Source: JAVWJP01 sp036638975 (GTDB lineage Bacteria; Bacillota; Clostridia; Oscillospirales; Ruminococcaceae). From it: a DNA stretch of 64,000 nt. Positions 1-6,982 of this stretch are shown piece by piece (position 1 is the first letter of the stretch; each line of letters opens with the position of its first letter). The stretch is from the NCBI GenBank assembly GCA_036638975.1, contig JAVWJP010000006.1, positions 1 through 64,000 of the forward strand, given 5' to 3'. The notes beneath the pieces are model-generated. The model was not told the origin of the DNA. It made no database searches and worked only from the letters and a program-made list of their open reading frames with translations. Both the position numbers and the translations under genes were made by a program.

Positions 1-69
1 TTATTATACCTCCTGTGGCAAGACTCACTGTAACTATTTTTATACCACATCAATATTTTACTGGAAGCA

Positions 70-207
70 ATGTCCAATAGCCACTCGCAAGATGAGTTAG
101 ACGACCAAGATATAACCGATTATATAGAAAAGCTAAAACAGGAGCCTGAAAATTGTATCGACTATGAGGAAGAACAGGAACAGGGCTTCACTATGACGAT
201 AATGTAA
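70..207 (+). CDS. small acidic ORF, possibly the tail of a broken gene
   Basis: An ATG-started ORF of 45 codons, rich in Asp, Glu and Gln, that I do not recognise. The same frame stays open upstream to a TAA at 31-33 and is open again before that stop, so this may be the surviving C-terminus of a longer gene broken by a stop. No clear ribosome binding site precedes the ATG. Its stop is followed at once by the AAGGAG ribosome binding site of the next ORF, so the two look co-transcribed. Confidence 0.35.
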   Translation: MSNSHSQDELDDQDITDYIEKLKQEPENCIDYEEEQEQGFTMTIM

Positions 208-220
208 GGAGAATGACAAA

Positions 221-466
221 ATGAAAACAATACACGATCAGCTTAGAGAACTATTAGCCGTTATACAAGAGTTAGATGATAAGGGAATTGAGGTAACTAT
301 TCTTTGCAAGCCACAGGAAATAACCGATGTTCCTGATTCAGTAACAGAGTCCTTAGCTAATGCTTATTTACCAAGTATTATGGATTTTTACAAAGATGAG
401 AGCAATATGAAAGAGTTTGAGCAATGGAAAAAGGAACAAGAGGAACAGAAAAAAGCAACCGCATAA
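221..466 (+). CDS. small hypothetical protein, 81 aa
   Basis: Starts at ATG with AAGGAG about 9 bases upstream and ends just before a strong terminator, which supports a real last gene of a transcript. The protein is short, acidic, mostly helical in composition and has a Glu/Lys/Gln-rich C-terminus. It has no signal peptide, membrane segment or catalytic motif that I can see. Small unrecognised genes like this, next to the 3' side of a tRNA gene, are common at the ends of integrative elements, but no integrase or attachment repeat is visible here. Confidence 0.55.
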   Translation: MKTIHDQLRELLAVIQELDDKGIEVTILCKPQEITDVPDSVTESLANAYLPSIMDFYKDESNMKEFEQWKKEQEEQKKATA

Positions 467-472
467 AACAAC

Positions 473-507
473 AAAAGCCGATGGAACACAAAATTCCATC
501 GGCTTTT
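473..507 (+). terminator. intrinsic terminator after the 221-466 gene
   Basis: A 14-bp perfect stem (AAAAGCCGATGGAA pairing with TTCCATCGGCTTTT) with a 7-base loop, beginning 7 bases after the stop codon. The T-run is in the stem itself. Confidence 0.85.
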
Positions 508-548
508 AATCTTATACATATTGCAAATCTTTCAGTAAAAAACAAAAC

Positions 549-583
549 CCGAACCCATCTCCTATTTGGAAGATACGGTTCGG
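549..583 (-). terminator. intrinsic terminator of the tRNA-Leu gene
   Basis: Read on the minus strand, arms CCGAACC and GGTTCGG are followed by a T-rich tail (GTTTTGTTTTTT). It lies just past the CCA end of the tRNA. Confidence 0.7.
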
Positions 584-595
584 ATTATGTGAGTT

Positions 596-682
596 TGGTG
601 CGGGTAACAGGACTTGAACCTGCATGTCGGTAAAGACATATGAACCTGAATCATACGCGTCTGCCAATTCCGCCATACCCGC
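596..682 (-). tRNA. tRNA-Leu, anticodon CAG
   Basis: The 87-nt minus-strand sequence folds as a class II tRNA. Its acceptor arm starts GCGGGTA and ends TACCCGC followed by discriminator A and an encoded CCA. The anticodon stem TATGA/TCATA encloses the loop TTCAGGT, giving anticodon CAG (leucine). A long variable arm and a GGTTCAAGTCC T-arm are present. Its 3' end faces the small ORFs at the left edge, the usual side for integration of mobile elements. Confidence 0.95.
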
Positions 683-724
683 AAATATAATGCAAACTTT
701 GCTGCTTAAACAGTTTGCCTTACT

Positions 725-753
725 ATATTATCATTTAGCGGTTATATTGTCAA
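725..753 (-). promoter_or_regulatory. promoter of tRNA-Leu
   Basis: On the minus strand, TTGACA (753-748) and TAATAT (730-725) are separated by 17 bases, about 43 bases upstream of the tRNA 5' end. Confidence 0.75.
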
Positions 754-758
754 CCGCT
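737..758 (+). terminator. plus-strand hairpin with T-run, overlapping the tRNA promoter
   Basis: Perfect 7-bp arms AGCGGTT and AACCGCT with an 8-base loop, followed on the plus strand by TTTTTATTTT, fit an intrinsic terminator for rightward transcription. The loop and arm also hold the -35 box of the leftward tRNA promoter. No rightward gene lies directly upstream, so it may block read-through into the next operon or be an old terminator. Confidence 0.5.
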
Positions 759-867
759 TTTTTATTTTGGTGTATGCAGTGCTGTAAATTTGGGCAGTGT
801 GTGCAAAAAACACATATTTATAAAAAGATGTGGATTAATTATTATTACTTATTAAACGATACTTTCA

Positions 868-896
868 TTGTGTAAAGTGGTAAAAAGTGATATAAT
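868..896 (+). promoter_or_regulatory. promoter of the 2-oxoacid oxidoreductase operon
   Basis: TTGTGT (868-873) and TATAAT (891-896) are 17 bases apart, about 40 bases upstream of the GTG at 938. The stretch from 760 to 867 shows nothing else I can support. Confidence 0.65.
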
Positions 897-937
897 AGTT
901 TTTATATAAATTATGAAGTGAAAAAGGGGGCAATGCT

Positions 938-1639
938 GTGGTTGGTTTTGGTAAGCGCATAACAATTGTCTGCGGACATTATGGCAGCGGAAAAACTAAT
1001 TTTGCCGTAAACCTTGTTGTTAAAAAAAAGCGGCAGGGGAGTGACGTAACCCTCGTAGACCTTGATATAGTAAACCCGTATTTTCGCTCTGCCGACTTTA
1101 CAGAGGTTTTAAACGCAAATGGAATAACTACCATTAACCCCACTTTTGCAAATACAAATTTGGACATACCATCTCTCACGGCTAATATTAACGGAATATT
1201 TGAACAGAAAAGCCGTACCGCCGTAATAGATGTCGGCGGTGACGATGCCGGAGCAGCAGCCTTGGGGCGATATTCTAATATGCTAAAGGAGGAAGATGAT
1301 TACGACCTTTTTTATATGATAAACAGTTATCGCTATCTTACAAAATCTCCTAAAGAGGCTGTGCAAATTTTGCGTGAGATAGAAGCTGCTTCGCGCGTTA
1401 ATGCAACAGGAATTATAAATAATTCTAATTTGTCGTATGACACAAGCGCACAGACTGTTTTAGCATCGCTCGATTATGCAAATGCTGTAGCAAGTGAGGC
1501 GGGAATACCTATTGTAGCAACTTGCTACGATAAATCTCTCGATAAGGACATATCTTCTTTGGGAGGAGTGACTAACCCATACCCTATAGATATTTATGTT
1601 AAACCGCCTTGGGAAGAAAAAACAGAACTTAAAATATAA
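938..1639 (+). CDS. P-loop ATPase linked to 2-oxoacid oxidoreductase
   Basis: A 233-residue soluble P-loop NTPase with a MinD/ParA-like look. The Walker A loop is GHYGSGKTN (residues 13-21), followed by VDLDIVNPYF (40-49) and a Walker B-like IDVGGDD (97-103). The GTG at 938 is chosen because AAAAAGGGGG lies 7 bases upstream; an ATG at 933 is out of frame. It is the first gene of the operon, 20 bases before the ferredoxin gene. In Clostridia such ATPases often precede Vor/Kor-type oxidoreductases. A role in cofactor or iron-sulfur loading, or in regulation, is inference; no function is proven by the sequence. Confidence 0.85.
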   Translation: MVGFGKRITIVCGHYGSGKTNFAVNLVVKKKRQGSDVTLVDLDIVNPYFRSADFTEVLNANGITTINPTFANTNLDIPSLTANINGIFEQKSRTAVIDVGGDDAGAAALGRYSNMLKEEDDYDLFYMINSYRYLTKSPKEAVQILREIEAASRVNATGIINNSNLSYDTSAQTVLASLDYANAVASEAGIPIVATCYDKSLDKDISSLGGVTNPYPIDIYVKPPWEEKTELKI

Positions 1640-1659
1640 AAAACAATGGAGGTGTTACT

Positions 1660-1866
1660 GTGGCAAAGGTAACAATAAGTGAGATTATTTGTAAAGGCTG
1701 TGGGCTTTGCGCCGAGGTATGCCCTAAAAAGATTATAGCGCCTGATAAAACCAGACTTAATGCAAAGGGCTATCACCCTGCAAAGGTTTCAGAGCCGGAA
1801 AAATGTATAGCTTGCGCAATGTGCGCCATTATGTGCCCCGACAGCGCAATTAAAGTAGAAAAGTAA
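1660..1866 (+). CDS. 2x[4Fe-4S] ferredoxin subunit (delta) of 2-oxoacid:ferredoxin oxidoreductase
   Basis: A 68-residue bacterial-type ferredoxin. It has two full CxxCxxCxxxCP clusters, at Cys11/14/17/21 and Cys49/52/55/59, enough for two [4Fe-4S] centres. It starts at GTG with GGAGGTG upstream. In four-subunit Vor/Kor enzymes this subunit carries electrons from the TPP centre to external ferredoxin. Its place directly before the alpha, beta and gamma genes, with short gaps, supports a subunit role rather than a free ferredoxin. Confidence 0.92.
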   Translation: MAKVTISEIICKGCGLCAEVCPKKIIAPDKTRLNAKGYHPAKVSEPEKCIACAMCAIMCPDSAIKVEK

Positions 1867-1882
1867 GAAAGGTAGTGCAACA

Positions 1883-2947
1883 ATGGCTGAAAAATTACTT
1901 ATGAAGGGTAATGAGGCATTGGCAGAAGCTGCTATAAAATGCGGTTGCCACAGCTTTTTTGGTTACCCTATTACTCCGCAGACAGAAGTGGCGGCGTATA
2001 TGGCAAAGCGTTTGCCAAAGATAGAAGGCACTTATTTACAGGCGGAATCTGAGATTGCTGCCATAAATATGGTGCTTGGTGCGGCATCTGCCGGTGTGCG
2101 CGCCATGACATCTTCATCTTCACCGGGTATTTCGCTTAAATGTGAGGGTATTTCGTACATAGCAGGCTCAGACTTACCATGTCTTATAATAAATGTGCAG
2201 CGCGGGGGACCGGGTCTTGGCGGCATACAGCCTGCGCAGAGCGATTATTGGCAGGCAACGCGCGCACCGGGACACGGTGATCTTCATATCTTGGTGTTTG
2301 CACCTTCAACTATACAAGAAATGGTAGACCTTGTGTACACCGCATTTGATAAAGCCGATGAATACCGTATGCCGGCGATGATTTTGGCAGACGGAATGTT
2401 GGGGCAGATGATGGAGCCTGTAGAGTTCCCTGAAAAAGAAGTAACCGAATTTGTGGCAAAGCCATGGGCAACAAACGGGCACCAAAACAAGCGTGTGCAC
2501 AATATCACAAATTCGCTTTATTTGCAGGCTACCGAGCTGGAGCATACTATTGTAGAGCGCTTTAAGCGCTACGATATTATAAAAAGTAAAGAGCAATTGG
2601 CAGAGGAATATATGACTGATGATGCAGAGCTTGTACTTGTGGCATACGGCGCAACGGCAAGAATTGCACAAAGTGCAGTAAAAACAGCGCGCTCTATGGG
2701 TATAAAAGCGGGCTTGGTTCGCCCCATAACATTATGGCCATTCCCAACCAACGCTATAGAAAAAGCTTGCAAAACAGCTAAAAACTTTTTGTGCGTAGAG
2801 ATGAGCATGGGGCAGATGGTGGACGATGTTCGCCTTGCTGTAAACGGTAAAGTCCCTGTGCATTTCTTTGGACGTACTGGCGGCGTAATACCAACGCCTG
2901 CCGAGGTTTTGGCGCAAATTAAAGAAATATCGGGGGGTGCAAAATAA
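1883..2947 (+). CDS. vorB: 2-oxoacid:ferredoxin oxidoreductase, alpha subunit (VorB type)
   Basis: 354 residues, the usual length of the alpha subunit named VorB in Clostridia. The N-terminal pyrimidine-binding domain shows GYPITPQTEV near residue 27 and ESEIAAINMVLGAA near 55. A C-terminal transketolase-like domain follows (VAYGATARIAQSAV, then LVRPITLWPFP). The enzyme oxidatively decarboxylates a 2-oxoacid with CoA to acyl-CoA, CO2 and reduced ferredoxin. Branched-chain 2-oxoacids are the expected substrate from VorB-type similarity; 2-oxoglutarate cannot be excluded. The stop codon overlaps the next start (TAATG). Confidence 0.9.
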   Translation: MAEKLLMKGNEALAEAAIKCGCHSFFGYPITPQTEVAAYMAKRLPKIEGTYLQAESEIAAINMVLGAASAGVRAMTSSSSPGISLKCEGISYIAGSDLPCLIINVQRGGPGLGGIQPAQSDYWQATRAPGHGDLHILVFAPSTIQEMVDLVYTAFDKADEYRMPAMILADGMLGQMMEPVEFPEKEVTEFVAKPWATNGHQNKRVHNITNSLYLQATELEHTIVERFKRYDIIKSKEQLAEEYMTDDAELVLVAYGATARIAQSAVKTARSMGIKAGLVRPITLWPFPTNAIEKACKTAKNFLCVEMSMGQMVDDVRLAVNGKVPVHFFGRTGGVIPTPAEVLAQIKEISGGAK

Positions 2948-3696
2948 TGGCTGTAGTTTACGAAAAACCGCACGCGTTGACGGACGCGCCTTTGCACTAT
3001 TGCCCGGGCTGCACACATGGTGTTATACATAAGCTTGTTGCAGAGGTTATAGACGAGCTTGGCTGCGAGGGAAGAACTGTAGGTGTTGCGCCTGTGGGCT
3101 GTGCCGTTATGGCATACAACTATTTTGCTTGTGACATGGTGGAGGCACCGCACGGGCGCGCTCCCGCTGTTGCAACGGGGCTTAAACGCAGCCTGCGCGA
3201 CAACGTAATATTTACATATCAAGGTGACGGAGATTTGGCTGCTATTGGTACTGCCGAAACTGTCCATGCCGCAACCCGCGGAGAAAACATTACTGTAATA
3301 TTTGTAAATAACTGCATTTACGGTATGACAGGAGGACAAATGGCACCAACCACTCTGCCCGGGCAGGTTACGCAGACAACACCTTACGGACGCGATGTTA
3401 AAACTGCCGGTTATCCTATTCGTATGTGCGAGATGCTCGCTACATTAGACGGCACGGCATTTGCCGAGCGTGTTTCTGTGGATAACGTTCCAAACATTCG
3501 TAAGGCAAAAGCTGCAATAAAAAAAGCGTTTCAGGCACAGGTAGACAAAAAGGGCTTTTCTATTGTAGAGGTGCTTTCAACCTGCCCGACAAACTGGGGC
3601 TTAACCCCCGTAGAAGCTCTTGGCTGGCTGCGCGATAACATGATACCTTATTATCCTCTTGGCGTTTATAAAGACAAAACAGGGGGGGAAGAATAA
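2947..3696 (+). CDS. 2-oxoacid:ferredoxin oxidoreductase, TPP-binding beta subunit
   Basis: 249 residues. It has CPGCTHG near residue 19 and a thiamine pyrophosphate motif running from GDGDLAAIG to IFVNN, about 25 residues later. The beta subunit binds the pyrophosphate end of TPP and completes the active site with the alpha subunit. It overlaps both neighbours by one or two bases, so it is translationally coupled. Full length, with no sign of decay. Confidence 0.93.
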   Translation: MAVVYEKPHALTDAPLHYCPGCTHGVIHKLVAEVIDELGCEGRTVGVAPVGCAVMAYNYFACDMVEAPHGRAPAVATGLKRSLRDNVIFTYQGDGDLAAIGTAETVHAATRGENITVIFVNNCIYGMTGGQMAPTTLPGQVTQTTPYGRDVKTAGYPIRMCEMLATLDGTAFAERVSVDNVPNIRKAKAAIKKAFQAQVDKKGFSIVEVLSTCPTNWGLTPVEALGWLRDNMIPYYPLGVYKDKTGGEE

Positions 3697-4229
3697 TGAT
3701 TTCTTATAATATGGTTATGGCAGGCTTTGGCGGTCAAGGTGTGCTTTTCTCCGGTAAGGTTATAGCATATGCGGGGCTTATAGAAGGGCGCAATGTTTCT
3801 TGGCTTCCGTCGTATGGCCCCGAAATGCGCGGCGGCACTGCAAACTGCTCTATATGTGTTTCGGACGAGCCTATAGGTTCTCCGCTTGTAATTACACCCA
3901 ATGTTTTAATCGCAATGAACGAGCCTTCTTATGATAGATTTATAAATTCGGTTGAAGCAGGCGGAACTGTTATTATAGACAGTACGCTTATAGCAAAAAA
4001 ATGCGAGAGAACTGACGTAAAAGTTTTTTATGTCCCCGCTACCGAGCTTGCCTCCGAAAAAGGTCTTGAGGGTCTTGCTAATATTATTCTTGTTGGCAAG
4101 CTGCTGCACGAAACCGGTTTTTCAAAGTACGAGTCTGTTCGTAAAGCTATAGAAAAATGTGTTTCGGCGCGTAAGCAGCATTTGCAGCTAAAAAATATAG
4201 AGGCAATAGACCTTGGCATGAGCCTATAA
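3696..4229 (+). CDS. 2-oxoacid:ferredoxin oxidoreductase, gamma subunit
   Basis: 177 residues, typical for the gamma subunit. The glycine-rich start AGFGGQGVLFSGKV (about residues 9-22) and SYGPEMRGGTANCS (about 44-57) are signature stretches of this family, thought to take part in CoA binding. It overlaps the beta gene and is the last gene before a terminator, which closes the five-gene operon. Confidence 0.92.
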   Translation: MISYNMVMAGFGGQGVLFSGKVIAYAGLIEGRNVSWLPSYGPEMRGGTANCSICVSDEPIGSPLVITPNVLIAMNEPSYDRFINSVEAGGTVIIDSTLIAKKCERTDVKVFYVPATELASEKGLEGLANIILVGKLLHETGFSKYESVRKAIEKCVSARKQHLQLKNIEAIDLGMSL

Positions 4230-4231
4230 TA

Positions 4232-4271
4232 AAAAAACACCCCTGTGCTTTGCGGCATGGGGGCGTTTTTT
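4232..4271. terminator. bidirectional terminator between convergent operons
   Basis: Arms AAAAAACACCCCTGTGC and GCATGGGGGCGTTTTTT pair with one mismatch and two G-T wobbles, with A and T runs on either side. It serves the oxidoreductase operon and the leftward nucleoside operon. Confidence 0.8.
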
Positions 4272-4284
4272 GCGTATTTTTTAT

Positions 4285-4926
4285 TTAGCGGTATGGGCAG
4301 GTGCCAAATTTTTTCATAACCTCAAGCATTTGTTCGCTGCTTAAAATGTTCGGCTCACCCAGCGATTTTGTAACGCAGTACAGCTTGGCGACAAATTCAA
4401 GGTGCTCTGCGGTTGAGAACGCTTTTTCTATATTTGAGGAGGCTGCAAGCAGCCCGTGGTTCCCCAAAAGGCAGGCGTTGCGGTTACCCATTGCCTCCAG
4501 TGCATATTGCGCAAGCTCCTCAGTGCCATAGGTTGCGTATTCAGAGCATTTTATAATATCTCCGCCAAAGGCTGCAAGGTAATGCACCGCAGGTAAATCC
4601 CACCGCATACAGGCGACGGCGGTTGCATAAAGAGAATGAGTGTGCACCACTGCACTGATATCGTCGCGGGCACGGTACAGAGCGAGGTGCATATTTATTT
4701 CGGTAGAGGGGCGGCGCTTACCGTCAACAATTTTGCCGCTGCAATCCATAATTACAACGTCCTCCGGCTGTGTTTCGTAATAATCCATGCTGCTGGGGCT
4801 AAGCGCTACAAGCCCGCTTTCGCGGTTATATATGCTGACATTACCCCCCGAGCCGGTCGTCAGTCCTTTATCCAACATTTTTTTGCCATATTCTACAACC
4901 AAATTACGCTCTTCTTCTAAAAGCAT
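4285..4926 (-). CDS. class II sugar-phosphate aldolase (FucA/AraD fold)
   Basis: 213 residues, close to E. coli FucA. The zinc ligands are His95 and His97 (HTHS) and His157 (GNHGLL), and the likely acid/base is Glu76 (STEINMHLALY). A phosphate-binding GGN lies at 27-29. These match FucA Glu73, His92, His94 and His155. Family members cleave ketose-1-phosphates to DHAP and an aldehyde: fuculose-1-P, 5-deoxyribulose-1-P, 5-methylthioribulose-1-P or ribulose-1-P. It is the last gene of an operon with nucleoside uptake, two phosphorylases, an MtnA-like isomerase and an alcohol dehydrogenase. A pentulose-1-phosphate is therefore the likeliest substrate. No fucose genes are nearby, so the label L-fuculose-phosphate aldolase would be misleading. 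Confidence 0.85.
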   Translation of the reverse strand: MLLEEERNLVVEYGKKMLDKGLTTGSGGNVSIYNRESGLVALSPSSMDYYETQPEDVVIMDCSGKIVDGKRRPSTEINMHLALYRARDDISAVVHTHSLYATAVACMRWDLPAVHYLAAFGGDIIKCSEYATYGTEELAQYALEAMGNRNACLLGNHGLLAASSNIEKAFSTAEHLEFVAKLYCVTKSLGEPNILSSEQMLEVMKKFGTCPYR

Positions 4927-4964
4927 ATTTACCTCCTGTTTTAGACCGTTTTGTTAAAAAACTA

Positions 4965-5861
4965 TTATTTTAATTTTTTTGTTCGCTTTTTGCTAAAGAG
5001 CATAAGCGCTGCAATAGTAGAAATGTACGGAATTGACATGGTAAGCTGACTGGGTATAACGTTTTGCGCGACAGTTCCCAGTGCATCGCAAAAGCCAAAA
5101 AACAGGCTTGCAGCCATTATTAATACAGGGTTGTTGCGCCCCAGGTTGCAGGCTGCCATGCCAATGAAGCCTCTGCCCGCCGTCATGCCCTCGGTGAACA
5201 GCGTAACTTGCCCCATGCTAAGGGCAGTGCCGCCGACGCCGCAGAGAAACCCCGAAATAACCACAGCTTTTATGCGGACAGAAATAGGGTTGATGCCCAT
5301 GGATTCTGCGGCTTCGCTTTTAATACCAACGGAGAGGTGACGGCAGCCGCGAACTGTTTTATAAACATAAATGAACATCATTATGGCGATAATGTATGCG
5401 AGATAATCAAGCACCGTTAAGTTTCGCAGCAAAACCGAGATATATGGAATATCGCGTATAAACGGAAGCTCTACACTTTTTAGCGGAATCAGCTTGGGAC
5501 TTTTAAAGCTGCCCTTAACACCAAAGCACACAAACAGTAAAATTGCTGTGATAGCGCCTACAAAGAGGTTAATTGAGGTACCCACCACCATATCGGCAGC
5601 ATTGAACTTTACCTGCAGCACCGCTACTAAAAGCGCAACAACACCGCCCGATAAAATCCCGCATACCACTGCGAGAAAAGTATTGTGTGTATACCAGTTT
5701 ACTGCGATTGCGGTAAAAGATGCGATTAACATTTGCCCTTCCAGCGCCACATTAAAAACGCCGGTATGGTTGCAGTATGCGCTTGCGAGTGCGGCCATTA
5801 AAACCGGCGTTGTCGAGCGTATCGTTGAATTAAGTATAGCCATTATAAAATTTAAATCCAT
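4965..5861 (-). CDS. nucleoside ABC transporter permease (NupQ-like)
   Basis: 298 residues, almost wholly hydrophobic, with about 8-10 membrane segments. It is the second of two BPD-transp_2-type permeases that work with a Bmp-family binding protein. GLY/ALA-rich stretches such as GVFNVALEGQMLIAS near residue 34 match the GxxNIGxEGQ-like region of this family. The start overlaps the stop of the upstream permease by one base. Expected role: half of the membrane channel for nucleoside import. Confidence 0.88.
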   Translation of the reverse strand: MDLNFIMAILNSTIRSTTPVLMAALASAYCNHTGVFNVALEGQMLIASFTAIAVNWYTHNTFLAVVCGILSGGVVALLVAVLQVKFNAADMVVGTSINLFVGAITAILLFVCFGVKGSFKSPKLIPLKSVELPFIRDIPYISVLLRNLTVLDYLAYIIAIMMFIYVYKTVRGCRHLSVGIKSEAAESMGINPISVRIKAVVISGFLCGVGGTALSMGQVTLFTEGMTAGRGFIGMAACNLGRNNPVLIMAASLFFGFCDALGTVAQNVIPSQLTMSIPYISTIAALMLFSKKRTKKLK

Positions 5862-6982
5862 CAGCTATCACCGGCCTTTGCTTTTTTTGCGGGGCTGCAC
5901 GGGGTTGTAACATCGGTTTTTTTGTCGCGCTTATGTTTTTTAAATCGTATAATCAACTGAACAGAAACAAATAGCGTAATTGTTGTTTGTATAAGTGTGG
6001 CAACCTGAAGCGGTATGTTTGTTGTGCGCTGAATTGCCTGCCCGCCCACCTGCAAACCCGAAAGAAATATTGAAGTAAACAATGCACCGACAGGGTGAAG
6101 GTTCGATATTAACGCAGCCATAAGACCGGTCCATGCGTAGCTGGTTGAGCCGAACATATTGTCAACGAAGCGGTATTTTAGACCGAAAATTTCAATAATT
6201 CCCGCAAAAGCCGCTACGGCTCCGCTAAGTGCCATGGTTTTAAGCATTACGCTGTTTTTCTTAATGCCGCCGTACTCTGCAAAAACACGGTTTAGCCCCG
6301 TCATTTTAGATTCGTAGCCAAACGATGTTTTTTTGATAATAAATAAAACCAAGAGCACAATAAAAATGGCTAAGAAAAAGCCAATGTTGAAGGTATGCCC
6401 CTCAAAGATACGCAAAAAGCGCATACTTTTTGGAATTTCCATCGTTTGAATAGAAAGCGTACCTGACTGGTCGCGCAAGGGAAAGGTGACAAAATAAGAA
6501 GAAATATAGGTGGCAATGTAGTTCATCATTAAGGTCGAAATAACAATAGAAACCTCAAATTTTGAGTAAATATATGCCGCAAACAGCGCATATAAAGCAC
6601 CAGCCGCCATGCCCAGAATAATTGCCAGAAACAGTACCACGGGGGTGGGGCCCGGCACATAAATTGCGGTAGCCGTTGCAACAAGTGCGCCTACAATCAT
6701 CTGCCCCTCAACACCTAAATTGATATAACCTGCTCTCCACGCTATTATGATGGCGATAGAGCATACAATAATAGGTGCCGAACGCGTTAAGGTTTGCATA
6801 AGATAATAGACATTGAAAAAAGACTTTTCAAACATCTGCGCATATACAAAAAATGGGTTTTCTCCGGCAATTATAATTACAATTAAGCCAACCAAAAGTC
6901 CTAGCAGCGTCGCAATTAGCGGCTGACCCAAAACCTTAACCGCTTTTTTAAGCAATTGTACGGGCTTACGAGTTTCCTCCAT
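5861..6982 (-). CDS. nucleoside ABC transporter permease (NupP-like)
   Basis: 373 residues with about 9-10 membrane helices and the family stretch GYINLGVEGQMIVGA near residue 86. It overlaps the ATPase gene by 17 bases and the second permease by one, so all three are coupled. It forms the channel with the second permease. The C-terminal tail is charged and cytoplasmic. Confidence 0.88.
   Translation of the reverse strand: MEETRKPVQLLKKAVKVLGQPLIATLLGLLVGLIVIIIAGENPFFVYAQMFEKSFFNVYYLMQTLTRSAPIIVCSIAIIIAWRAGYINLGVEGQMIVGALVATATAIYVPGPTPVVLFLAIILGMAAGALYALFAAYIYSKFEVSIVISTLMMNYIATYISSYFVTFPLRDQSGTLSIQTMEIPKSMRFLRIFEGHTFNIGFFLAIFIVLLVLFIIKKTSFGYESKMTGLNRVFAEYGGIKKNSVMLKTMALSGAVAAFAGIIEIFGLKYRFVDNMFGSTSYAWTGLMAALISNLHPVGALFTSIFLSGLQVGGQAIQRTTNIPLQVATLIQTTITLFVSVQLIIRFKKHKRDKKTDVTTPCSPAKKAKAGDS

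Noticed and set aside
596..682. attL/attR repeat of the tRNA 3' end
   Set aside because: I could not find a second copy of the tRNA 3' end in the window.
2569..3339. 256-codon open frame on the minus strand
   Set aside because: Lies wholly opposite the oxidoreductase alpha and beta genes, which have clear motifs; a shadow frame with biased codon use.
4285..4926. Naming the aldolase L-fuculose-phosphate aldolase
   Set aside because: No fucose isomerase, kinase or transporter nearby; operon context is nucleoside breakdown.
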